Below, piece by piece: positions 1-8,665 of a stretch of DNA of 64,000 nucleotides; position 1 is the first letter of the stretch, and each line of letters begins with the position of its first letter. The stretch lies in the NCBI GenBank assembly GCA_015075375.1, contig JABTUM010000001.1:1359201-1423200 (forward strand), in the 5' to 3' direction. The position numbers and the translations under genes were made by a program. The notes under the pieces are model-generated. The model was not told the origin of the DNA. It ran no database searches and was given only the letters and a program-made list of their open reading frames with translations. Origin of the DNA: Planctomycetota bacterium. GTDB taxonomy: Bacteria > Planctomycetota > SZUA-567 > H5-PLA8.

Positions 1-1455
1 GCCGGCCAAGTACGCCCACGTCATGCCCAAGTAGTGCGCGTCGGAATGCGCGTAGTTGAAGCTCATGTCTCCGACCTGGCGCTGGAGCAGATGGGAGAGC
101 GAGTACAGGAGCGCGACGGGCGGGCGGTGCACGGGGATCTCTTCGAGGACCGGTCCGAGGCGCGCCATCGCCTTGTTGGATTCGACGATCCCGGAGGCGG
201 ACGGCTTCTTGGGATCGACGGGATCGCAGTCGGGCGGCGTGATCATACCTTCGATGTTGGTCATGAAACTGAGGTACTGTTCGAGACGCATCTGGTCGGA
301 GGTGGTGTTGCCGTACCAAGTCGGGAGGTACCAGCAGGGCTTGTCCCAGTCGCGCGCGCGGGCAAATTCGAGGGTGAGCGAGGGATGCCAGTAGCCGGGG
401 CCCCAATCGTGGTAGCCGCCGTGGCCGCTGACGATGGGCAAGCTGCGCGCGACGTTGAAGTAGTAACCGTCGGTGAAGGCCGAGAACCCGTACTGGCTCT
501 GCGTGATTGAAAGCCAGCCGGGCTTGATGCGATCGACGGCGGCCTGGGCGTCCTTCCATGCGGCGTCCATGAAGCCGAGCTTCCAGGTGGCCCAGTGTTT
601 CCAGCGCGCCGCGTGTTCGGGATTCTTGGGATCGATCTCGTGGTACGTCGGCGCGGGGATGCCGAAGGCGGCTTCGTAGCTGGCCCTTTGCGCGGGGACG
701 CCGTGCGGCGTGGTCTGCCCGGTGACGGGATCCTTGAACCAGGTGAGGCCCGGTTCGTCGTAGAAGTGGACGCCGTGGACGTTGCCGCTGGTGCGGTCGA
801 TGAAGGCGCGGCGCGAGACGCGGCGCGCGCCGGCCTGGAGCACGTTCGGGTCGGACCAGTCGCACTCCATGCGCAGGTCCATCTGGTGCCCGCCGCCCAT
901 CGTACAGCAGGAGAAGAAATCGCAGCCCGCGCGGATGTAGGCTCCGCCGTCGTTCTTCGAGTAATGCCCGTAGATCACGTTGAAGCCGAGACCGTCCTCG
1001 CCCTCGAGGCAGCGCTGGTCGTCCTTAGCGCGGCCCCAGTTGATGAGTTTGAACGTCGAGCGCCGGATGTGGTTGAAGAGTTCGAAGGAGGCTTGCGCGG
1101 CGGCGCCTTCGGCCGCGGCTTCGAGCGTGTACGCGCCGGGTTTGAGCAGCCATCCGCTGAAGCGCAGATGCGCGGTAGCCTGCGCCTTGCCGTCGCGTAC
1201 CGCCGCCGCCGGCAGCGCGAAGAAGAATTCGCCCGAACTGCCGCCGGGGCCGCGCAGGAGCACGCGCAGTTCGCCCGCGGCCAGCGCCTGGACGTCCGAG
1301 CGGACGACGGCGACCTCGACGATCTCGTTGGTCTGGAAGTTCGCGCGCCCCTGGACGAAGACGATCTGGAGGCTTTGTTCGGCTCGCGCCGCCGATGCGG
1401 CCAGCAGGATCGCCAGCGTAACGAACACGGCCGGCCGGAACGAAAAGGCGCGCAT
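1..1455 (-). CDS. Secreted GH42-like TIM-barrel protein, C-terminus cut by window edge
   Basis: The frame is open from an ATG at 1455 to base 1, giving 485 residues with the C-terminus outside the window. An AAGGAG ribosome site lies about 7 bases upstream. Residues 1-25 form a Sec signal peptide (hydrophobic core, then ASAARA-EQ). A beta-sandwich domain follows to about residue 120, then a TIM-barrel-like region that contains the motifs FYDEPG, GHGGYHDWGPGYW and WYLPTWYGNTTSDQ. The layout resembles the middle of the 2170-residue protein immediately upstream on the same strand, and both look like GH42-type or related clan GH-A beta-galactosidases. The E in YDEPG is a candidate acid/base residue. 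The two genes are 99 bases apart and probably co-transcribed. The protein probably acts on glycans outside the cytoplasm. The substrate is unknown, and catalytic residues are not proven. Confidence 0.75.
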   Translation of the reverse strand, partial: MRAFSFRPAVFVTLAILLAASAARAEQSLQIVFVQGRANFQTNEIVEVAVVRSDVQALAAGELRVLLRGPGGSSGEFFFALPAAAVRDGKAQATAHLRFSGWLLKPGAYTLEAAAEGAAAQASFELFNHIRRSTFKLINWGRAKDDQRCLEGEDGLGFNVIYGHYSKNDGGAYIRAGCDFFSCCTMGGGHQMDLRMECDWSDPNVLQAGARRVSRRAFIDRTSGNVHGVHFYDEPGLTWFKDPVTGQTTPHGVPAQRASYEAAFGIPAPTYHEIDPKNPEHAARWKHWATWKLGFMDAAWKDAQAAVDRIKPGWLSITQSQYGFSAFTDGYYFNVARSLPIVSGHGGYHDWGPGYWHPSLTLEFARARDWDKPCWYLPTWYGNTTSDQMRLEQYLSFMTNIEGMITPPDCDPVDPKKPSASGIVESNKAMARLGPVLEEIPVHRPPVALLYSLSHLLQRQVGDMSFNYAHSDAHYLGMTWAYLAG

Positions 1456-1554
1456 GACGGACTCCTTACGTGGGTAGCCGGGGCGAACCCCCCGGTCCTT
1501 TTATATACCCTTCGGCGGACTGCAAATCGATATGATTTTTAATAAATGATAGCG

Positions 1555-4500
1555 TTATTTTTTAAGACCGTACAATTCGATCTCGCTGAGGCCCGCGGCG
1601 GCGGGCGCCCAGATCGAGAGGCCGACGCGCTGGACTTTCTTCCGGGCGTCGATCTCGTAAAGACGCCAAAACTGGTCGGAGAAGCTGGCGGCGTCGAGGA
1701 CGCGGTGACCGTCGCCGATGGCTTCGTACGCACAGAGTTGCTGCGCGACGCGGGAGAGCTTCGTCTCGCGGTCGTAGGCGGACAGCAGACCCACTTCGGT
1801 GGGGCGCGTGAGGTCGATCTCGAACCACTGCCCGACGTAGGGATCGTCGGCCCAGGGCTCCAGCTTTTCGAAGCGCTTCCCGTTGACCATTTTGTAGGGA
1901 TCGACGGCGGGCGGAAGAGTCTGGCCTTTTACTTTATCGATGTCGGGATTCGGGACGACGATGCGGCAGTCCTTCATTTTACCTTTGCCGCCGACGGCAT
2001 CGGGGGCTCCGACTTCGGTGGCCATCTCGTCGAAGGCGTTGTCTCCGGCGGGCTTGGGCTTTTGGCCGGGCACGCCGACGTCGACGGGTTCGCTGCCGGC
2101 GGGCCTGACATAGGCCAGGTTGGGCGTGGGCCACGGCAGGTCCCAAAGCGTCGCCTCGGCGACTTCGAACGGTCCGTCGCTGACGATCTTCACCTTCGCG
2201 TTCTCGCCGCGCATGGGGATGTCCACGACGCGGTATTCGGGCGTGGGCAGGTCGAGGTCGAAGGCGAGCGGAGCGCCGGCTCCTTGAACGGTCACGCGCG
2301 CGGACTTGTTCCCCGCGGCACGGATGTAGACGAGATGCAGGAAGCTTTCTTTCGCGGGTCCGGCGGCGAGTTCGATGCTGGGCGGCGCGGCGTAGAAGGT
2401 CCGGCCAAAGGCTTCGCGGCCCGCGCCTTCGGGCTTCCATTCGGCGAGCTTCCGCGCGCCCAGCGCGTGTTGCGCGAGTTCGAGGGTGCGCGGTTCGCGG
2501 TAGCGATAGGGGATCGAGTCAACTTGGGCGGCAGGCTTGACCGGATGCGCTTCGCGGTCGGCGGCGGCCGCTGCATCGACGCGGCAGACTTCTTTGCCCG
2601 CGAGGTCGAGCAGGATCAATTCTCCGGTGCTCGCGCCGACCCAGAAGCCCTTCTCGGTGGCGGCGAGTTTGGGCGCGATGCCGCCGGCGGGGAAGGTCCA
2701 GGCGGATTGCCCATCCGGCCGGATGGCGCGCACGGATCCGTCCATGAGCGCGACGCAGAAAAGCGAACCGTCCAGCGCCAGCGCGCCGGCGCTGGCTTCG
2801 TCCACGGGAACGCTTATGGCCTGCGCGTCCGCGCCGGGTACCGCAAGCACCAGCACGTGACGGAAAAGTCCCGCCGCCAGCGCGCCACGCGCGTCCATCC
2901 AGCAGCCCAGCCCGCCCTGCGGCCCGACGCCGTAGCGATCGGGGAGTTCGCGCGTGACCGGGTGCTCGAGCACGGGCTTGCCCGCGGCGTCGATAAGCCT
3001 GAAGACGCCCGCGTAATCGCACATCGCGGTCCACTCCGCGCCGTTGGCGACGGCCCCAAAGCCGCGGTGGACGACGTACTTCAAGGCGTTGCGGACTTCG
3101 CGCGAGGTGAGCGTCCAGACGGTCTTGCCCGTGGCCAGTTCCAGCAGCCGGGTTTCGGACATGCAAGGATGTTCGGGCGGCTGATTCATGTTGCCCCAGC
3201 CGTTGGGTCGCACGTCGAGGGAAAAGAGCGCGTGCCGGCCGTCCGGCGCAAGCGTCAGTCCGACGGGCATGCGCGGCTGGCGGATCGAATCGCGGTGCCA
3301 GGCTTGGGTGAGATCGTCGTAGCGGTTCCAGTCGCGCCGGCCGATGGGGCCCCAGGACAACCCGCCGCGGAAGGCGGCGAAGGCGGTCTGTCCGTCCGGC
3401 GCGATCCGGAATGCGGAACGGAAATCGGGCGGAACCTTTTCGAATCCGCTGCCTTGGTCGTAAACCACTTGCTCGGCGGCGACCGTGCCCGCCGCGACGA
3501 TGCCCACCAGAGAGTAGGCTTCACGCGTGGGGAAGTGCCAGCTTTTGTGGCGTTCCAAGACTTCGATGCGCTGCCCCCAGAGCCGGCCTTGGGCGTCGAA
3601 GGTGGCGTAATCGAACCGGATCTCGCCCGGCGCGCAGGTTCCTTCCAGGCGGCCGTCGGGTCCGACGAAAGCCAGCGTGTCGCGTTGGCCGTTCAGGACG
3701 GCGGCGAGGCGTCCGTCGGGCTGCGCGTGCAGGGAGATCAAGCGGCGGACCGGCGCGTAACCGACGAAAGGCGTGGGCACGGGCGCGGGGGCCGGCGCCG
3801 CCGGACGTGCGGTCCAGGCCATTGGCGCGGCGGCGGCAGGCGGCGGCGCGGGCTTGGCGTGTTCCGCCAGAGCCTCGGCGGCGGCGGCGATACCGGCGGC
3901 ATCGCGCGCTTGGATCGAGAGCGCATCCTGGTTCGCCGTGAACGGACTGAAGCAAACGACCAGCCGGGCCTGCCCCGCCGCGGGAACGTGCGGCGTCATG
4001 CGCCACGCGGTGACCGCGCCCAGGCTGCTTTCGAGGCGCCCGCCGGCGAAAAGGATCACGTCGCGCGCGAGCATGTAGGCCGGCGGCGCTTCGGCGTATC
4101 CGCCCATGATCGGCACGTGGACGCGATTCTTGGAATCGATGTAGGGGCTGAGGTTCTCGCGAATCCCGATGGCGCGGCCTTCGGAGACGGCGGCACGGTT
4201 GGCGGCTTCTTCGGCCCACGGGAACCAGCGCACCGGAAGCGTGTCGAAGTGCTCGGGTCCGATCTTCCACAGCCGTGCGGCGATGCCGGCGGCGTTGAGG
4301 CGCTCGATCAGCTTCACCGCCGCGGGTTCCAGGTGTTCCTGGCCGGGCTCCAGGACGACCGACTTCTCGCCCGGCTTGGCCAGAAACGCGCGCAGTTGGC
4401 GCGGGTCGACAACATGCGCGGGACCGGCGGGAGCCAGCACGAGATTCTTCGCCTCGGGCGCGGCCACTTCCAACTCAGCGTTCGCGGTCCAACCGGTCAG

Positions 4501-7500
4501 CAGTTCCTGCGCTCGAAAGGTCCAAAGTCCAGCCGGCGCGAGGGCGGGCAGATGCACGTCGGCGGCCTGGCCCGCGGCACGGAAGAGATCGAGGTATACG
4601 CCTCCGCCTGGCGCGGTGAGCGTGTAGCGCACGGGCAGCGGCCCGAGATCCTGCCCCGCCCCATCGGCAACCGATGCGCGCAGCTTCAGTCCGGCGCCCA
4701 AGCGCAGCGCGCCGCCGGTCTCGAGCTTCACGGCCGCGGGCGGCGCGGCGTACCAAGCCAGCACCGTGCACGGTTCGGTGACCAAGTCCACCTTGATCTT
4801 GGTCCGGCCGTCCTGCTCGACGCCGGACAGGTCGATTTGTTTGACGAGGTCACGGATCTTCCAGCCGGTTCCCTCGATGGAAACCGGCAGCGCTTCGCGC
4901 GTCCGGAACTCGCGGCTGTGTTCGCCTTTCACATCGGCGACGACCACGGCGTACCGGACGGCTCCGGCCTGGAGCGGCACGGCCAGCGCGAGGTCCGAAT
5001 CGACGCGCGCCAGCGGGGCCAGCTTCCACTGCGCCAGCAGATCGCCGAGCGGCCGGCGCCAGATCTCGAACTCTTCCCACATCTTGGCGCTAGAGGTCAT
5101 CTGAAAGCCGCCTAGTTGCATCAGGTTTTTGAGTGGCGCATTCACGCGCACCGCGCCTTGTATTTCGTCGCCGGCGGCGCCTACCTGAGCCAGCTTGCCG
5201 CCGGCTTGGACCCATTGGGCCAGCTTGGACTGCAAAGCGGCGGAGACCGGCTGCGTGCATTGGACGCAAAGCAGCGCCTGGACCCCTTCCGGCGCGCCGT
5301 TTTGGAGGAACGATTCTTCGGTGAGGACGATCGGCGGGAGGCCGAGGCGGGTGAGATAATAGTAAACGGCATGATTGTAGTAGAACGCGCCTTGCCCGCC
5401 GAGCCTGCGTTCGGGCAGCGGAACGAGAAGCGCGATGCGGCGATCGGGATGTGCATGGGTGGCGATGGCGCCGTACTGGCTGACGAAGCGCAACCCTTTT
5501 CCACGCCGCTCCAGTTCGCGGCGGCCGAGCGTGCCGGGCATCACGACACCGCCGCCATCCATGCCGCGTCCGAAGGCGTGAAAGAGACTCTTCATCGTAC
5601 CTTCGCTGCTGGTGCCCCAGTCGGTGGTGGCCCAGACCGGCTGTCCGGGCCGCAGACCGTGCGCCCATTCGGTGACCCACGCCGCGGACATCGGCCATTC
5701 GGGATAGTCGGAGTAGATTTCGTAAGCGCTGGCGGCCATATCGTGAAACAGGGCTTCGGTAACCTTGCCGGCATCGTGCCCGCCGTTTTCGAAGAGCATG
5801 CAGGCGAGGTCCGGTTTGACCGCGTGCACCGCGGCGTTGTAAAGCTCGTTGTGGTCCGCAAAGGAGCCTTGGTACTGCGCCGCATTCCATTCCATCAAAC
5901 GCTTCTGCACCTCCAGCACCTTGGCCCGTTCGGCCGGATCCTTGGTGAGCTTCTTTTCCGTGTACCACTTGAGTTCTTCTCTGGCGACCGGCGCGAGTCC
6001 CGCTTTCTTCAGCTTTTGAGTAAGCGCCTCGTTGCGCGCCTGGACATGCCCGTCGCAGGGCACGCCGCCTTCGACGTACCCCCACCAAGTCGGGAACCAA
6101 CTGTAATTGAAGCCCCAAAGGCTGGGGTATTCGCCGGTTTGCTGCGCGGCAAGCTGGAGGTTCCGCACCATACGATCCACGGAAGGCTTGTAGCTGTGAT
6201 GGTAGCTGAGCCCTTCGTTGTAGAAGGCCGGCCCTCGCGCGACGGTCAGGTCGGCCAGCCGCATGCGGTGGCGCAGCAGACCTTGCAGGAGCAGGTCGTT
6301 GGGCGTAATGCCGACCACGGCTTCGAGGGGCACTTCGGCGCCGGCATCGGTCAGAGCTTGGCCGAGCGCGAGGTTCAACTCCGGCATCTGGCGATTGACG
6401 CTGCTGTTGTGCCCGCACGTGGCGACCGAATCGAGGCCGCCCGCGTGAAGGACGCTCAAGCCAACCTCGTCGAACGGCGGCGCTCCGCCGCACGAACCTT
6501 GGTATTGAGTCAGAAACGTGCTTCGAATCTCGAAGGGCACGATTTCGAGCGGGACTTTCCCGCCGGCTTGCCCTGCGAATTCGAACCACAGATCGCCCGT
6601 GCCGAGGGGCAGTTCGCGCATGGGGATCGTGACCGTGCGGGAAGCGTAGGCATCGGCGGAGGCGGCGGGGCATTCCAGGTCGCCCAGTTCCAGCACCGGC
6701 GCGTCGGGGTGGCGGCCTCGATAGCACAGGCGTCCCGGACCGGCCGGCGATCCGGGCGGCGTGAGGATATGAACCGGCGCGGACTCTTCGCGCGTGTAGA
6801 CCGTACGCATGCGATGCGGAATCAGCACCGGCCCTGGGCCCGCATTCCACGCCAGTACGGGAAAGGTCAGCGCCTGTTGCCCTAGTCCCGTCAGATTCAT
6901 TCTGAAGGACAAGGCGCCCACCTGATTGGCGGGAATGGGGAGCCGCAGCCAAGCCAAGTCGGCGGCCGGTACGCCCAGCAGCGCGGCGGCTTCGGCCGCC
7001 TGCTCTTCGGAAGGATCGGCCAGCGCGCGCGCAGGCGTGCGGTCCGGCGGATCGTTTTGGGACGATTCCAGTTCGAAGCGTTCGGCTTTGAAGGGCGCGG
7101 CAGTGGCCTTCTCCACTTCGGCGCGCACGAATGCGATGCCGGCGGAGCGACCCGCCGGAACACGCAGCGGGAGGTACACGCGCAGTTCCGGAATCCCGTG
7201 GGGAGCATTCTTTAAGCGCATACGCGCGGGCTGACCCGGCTTGGGATCGCGCTTGCGGAATTTCGGCGCCGCCGAAGCCGGCGACGCGAACGGAGAAACG
7301 AGCGGCTTACCGGGCGGCAGGCGGAGTTGCAGGCCGCCATCGATCTGAACCACGTTTTCGGCCAGCTTCGAGGCCGAGGCGTCCAAGGTTCCGTCGGCCT
7401 TCAGAACCAGCCGGCCCAGCGTGCTTTCATAGGCCAATCCAACCGGCAACCAAGCCAGGAGCGGGCAATACGGCGTCGTTTCACGCAGGATCGATTCCCC

Positions 7501-8067
7501 GTTGCAACTCAGGCGGATGTCGAACGGCACGGGCATACCCGAGGCGTTGACGGCCTCGAGGCGTATCTGCGCGCACTTGATCGAAAGGCCGGTCTTGGAA
7601 ACGATGAGAGCGGGATGCTCGCTGGTGAGTTGCCCTCCGGCCATCTTGAACGGAATGGAAAAAGGTTGCAGTACATGGTCTCCATTGGTAACGAGGGCGC
7701 GGCCTTCGACCGGATAGACGCGATAGACGCCTCCGATATCGGCGTGGCGTTCCTGTTCGTAGGGCTCGATGACCGCTTCCGCATCCACCTTGAGCCGTAC
7801 CGGAGGCACCGCTGCGCCCACGAAACCCGTTCCGCCCACGCGCCAGTAGGTGCGTTCGCTCAGGTTTTGGTCCGGCTGATCGAGGGCCACCCAACGAAAC
7901 AGCAGACCGCTCTGCTTGGGCTGGTTCTTGGCCGGCGTCTTGGAGGCTCCGTCCTTCGCGGGCTTGGGTGCAGGATCGTCCAGGAGGTCGAGGAGGTCTT
8001 CGGCCCGTACGGTCCAGTGGGCGGCCAGCAAGAGGCAGACGAAGGCGATGCGGCAGATCCGGAGCAT
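1555..8067 (-). CDS. Giant secreted multidomain protein: GH42-like barrel, GATase-like, beta-propeller, discoidin-like
   Basis: This 2170-residue protein starts at the ATG at 8067 with an N-terminal signal peptide (residues 1-22, ending WTVRA). Residues 30-510 look like several beta-sandwich domains. Residues about 512-830 form a TIM-barrel-like region (FDEVGLSVLHAGGLDS, GFNYSWFPTWWGYVEGG, ATTDWGTSSEG). Residues about 830-1000 resemble the GATase-like trimerisation domain of GH42 enzymes (RRIALLVPLPERR, YYYLTRLGLPP, LAQWVQAGGKL). Further beta domains follow, then a WD40/PQQ-like beta-propeller at about 1450-1830. The last 180 residues look like an F5/8 type C (discoidin) module with GQWFEIDLTRPTEVGLLSAYDR. 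It is much longer than ordinary GH42 enzymes (about 700 residues). It is likely an extracellular or periplasmic glycan-binding or glycan-cleaving protein. Family assignment rests on fold-level resemblance, so activity is uncertain. Confidence 0.7.
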   Translation of the reverse strand: MLRICRIAFVCLLLAAHWTVRAEDLLDLLDDPAPKPAKDGASKTPAKNQPKQSGLLFRWVALDQPDQNLSERTYWRVGGTGFVGAAVPPVRLKVDAEAVIEPYEQERHADIGGVYRVYPVEGRALVTNGDHVLQPFSIPFKMAGGQLTSEHPALIVSKTGLSIKCAQIRLEAVNASGMPVPFDIRLSCNGESILRETTPYCPLLAWLPVGLAYESTLGRLVLKADGTLDASASKLAENVVQIDGGLQLRLPPGKPLVSPFASPASAAPKFRKRDPKPGQPARMRLKNAPHGIPELRVYLPLRVPAGRSAGIAFVRAEVEKATAAPFKAERFELESSQNDPPDRTPARALADPSEEQAAEAAALLGVPAADLAWLRLPIPANQVGALSFRMNLTGLGQQALTFPVLAWNAGPGPVLIPHRMRTVYTREESAPVHILTPPGSPAGPGRLCYRGRHPDAPVLELGDLECPAASADAYASRTVTIPMRELPLGTGDLWFEFAGQAGGKVPLEIVPFEIRSTFLTQYQGSCGGAPPFDEVGLSVLHAGGLDSVATCGHNSSVNRQMPELNLALGQALTDAGAEVPLEAVVGITPNDLLLQGLLRHRMRLADLTVARGPAFYNEGLSYHHSYKPSVDRMVRNLQLAAQQTGEYPSLWGFNYSWFPTWWGYVEGGVPCDGHVQARNEALTQKLKKAGLAPVAREELKWYTEKKLTKDPAERAKVLEVQKRLMEWNAAQYQGSFADHNELYNAAVHAVKPDLACMLFENGGHDAGKVTEALFHDMAASAYEIYSDYPEWPMSAAWVTEWAHGLRPGQPVWATTDWGTSSEGTMKSLFHAFGRGMDGGGVVMPGTLGRRELERRGKGLRFVSQYGAIATHAHPDRRIALLVPLPERRLGGQGAFYYNHAVYYYLTRLGLPPIVLTEESFLQNGAPEGVQALLCVQCTQPVSAALQSKLAQWVQAGGKLAQVGAAGDEIQGAVRVNAPLKNLMQLGGFQMTSSAKMWEEFEIWRRPLGDLLAQWKLAPLARVDSDLALAVPLQAGAVRYAVVVADVKGEHSREFRTREALPVSIEGTGWKIRDLVKQIDLSGVEQDGRTKIKVDLVTEPCTVLAWYAAPPAAVKLETGGALRLGAGLKLRASVADGAGQDLGPLPVRYTLTAPGGGVYLDLFRAAGQAADVHLPALAPAGLWTFRAQELLTGWTANAELEVAAPEAKNLVLAPAGPAHVVDPRQLRAFLAKPGEKSVVLEPGQEHLEPAAVKLIERLNAAGIAARLWKIGPEHFDTLPVRWFPWAEEAANRAAVSEGRAIGIRENLSPYIDSKNRVHVPIMGGYAEAPPAYMLARDVILFAGGRLESSLGAVTAWRMTPHVPAAGQARLVVCFSPFTANQDALSIQARDAAGIAAAAEALAEHAKPAPPPAAAAPMAWTARPAAPAPAPVPTPFVGYAPVRRLISLHAQPDGRLAAVLNGQRDTLAFVGPDGRLEGTCAPGEIRFDYATFDAQGRLWGQRIEVLERHKSWHFPTREAYSLVGIVAAGTVAAEQVVYDQGSGFEKVPPDFRSAFRIAPDGQTAFAAFRGGLSWGPIGRRDWNRYDDLTQAWHRDSIRQPRMPVGLTLAPDGRHALFSLDVRPNGWGNMNQPPEHPCMSETRLLELATGKTVWTLTSREVRNALKYVVHRGFGAVANGAEWTAMCDYAGVFRLIDAAGKPVLEHPVTRELPDRYGVGPQGGLGCWMDARGALAAGLFRHVLVLAVPGADAQAISVPVDEASAGALALDGSLFCVALMDGSVRAIRPDGQSAWTFPAGGIAPKLAATEKGFWVGASTGELILLDLAGKEVCRVDAAAAADREAHPVKPAAQVDSIPYRYREPRTLELAQHALGARKLAEWKPEGAGREAFGRTFYAAPPSIELAAGPAKESFLHLVYIRAAGNKSARVTVQGAGAPLAFDLDLPTPEYRVVDIPMRGENAKVKIVSDGPFEVAEATLWDLPWPTPNLAYVRPAGSEPVDVGVPGQKPKPAGDNAFDEMATEVGAPDAVGGKGKMKDCRIVVPNPDIDKVKGQTLPPAVDPYKMVNGKRFEKLEPWADDPYVGQWFEIDLTRPTEVGLLSAYDRETKLSRVAQQLCAYEAIGDGHRVLDAASFSDQFWRLYEIDARKKVQRVGLSIWAPAAAGLSEIELYGLKK

Positions 8068-8665
8068 GGCGCCTCCTTAATATAGGTGCTGCCCGATTGA
8101 ACTGACGCCTATGCGTCAGACGTCCCAAGGTATCAAGGTACGGCACCGGAACGCCCGCCCTTTCCTTTCGGATACACTCGTCGGCGGCCGGCGGCAAACA
8201 AAACGATACTTATAATAAATAAAGATACCTTATATTGAGATTGGGCGTGCCTAGTGAGATGCGGGATGTTTAGATAGCCCATACAGAGACCTTGGCTTGA
8301 GTAAAGTATTACGATTTAGACCTAAACTAAAGTTAGCATTTTGCAGCGCAAATTATCCTAATATGGTATCGAGCTTTACTAGCAATCTATTGTAAAGCAT
8401 TCCATTTTTTGATTTTGAAGCAACAAAAAGAGTATGGCGTTGTATTCAGGGTCAGACCGGCAGGTCGCCTATAAAGTTTAGCATTAATTGCATTATACTA
8501 TTTAAATTCAACCTCTAACGGGTGTACGAGATACGGAAGGCAGGTAAGGATCTGGGCACTGGGAAAGGGGACGGGTTCAGGCCGGATTGGGGCGGCGAGG
8601 CGATTGCAACCGCGCTATGCTATCCTGCACCTAGTGTCCTTGCGCAAAAATCGAGGAGTCTCTTC
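8068..8665. promoter_or_regulatory. AT-rich divergent intergenic region with probable promoters
   Basis: This 598-base gap separates the minus-strand giant protein from the plus-strand TPR/ExbBD cluster, so it must hold the promoters for both. Bases 8200-8515 are strikingly AT-rich against G+C-rich surroundings. They carry TTAGCATT twice (8334-8341 and 8478-8485) and a GCATTATACT-N-TTTAA motif (8490-8505) that recurs upstream of the gene at 30399. The TATACT at 8494-8499 could be a -10 box, but I see no convincing -35 partner at the right distance. A GTG-initiated in-frame extension of the next gene reaches back to 8522 but lacks a ribosome site and codon character. I see no RNA gene or riboswitch fold. 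Confidence 0.5.

Noticed and set aside
1546..6885. Long plus-strand open frames opposite the giant GH42-like gene
   Set aside because: They are antisense shadows in G+C-rich DNA, with Arg/Gly/Asp-rich low-complexity translation and no family motifs; the minus-strand protein has a signal peptide and domains.
8522..8665. 48-residue N-terminal extension of the first TPR gene from a GTG at 8522
   Set aside because: It lacks a ribosome site and lies ahead of an internal ATG with GAGGAG and a full signal peptide.
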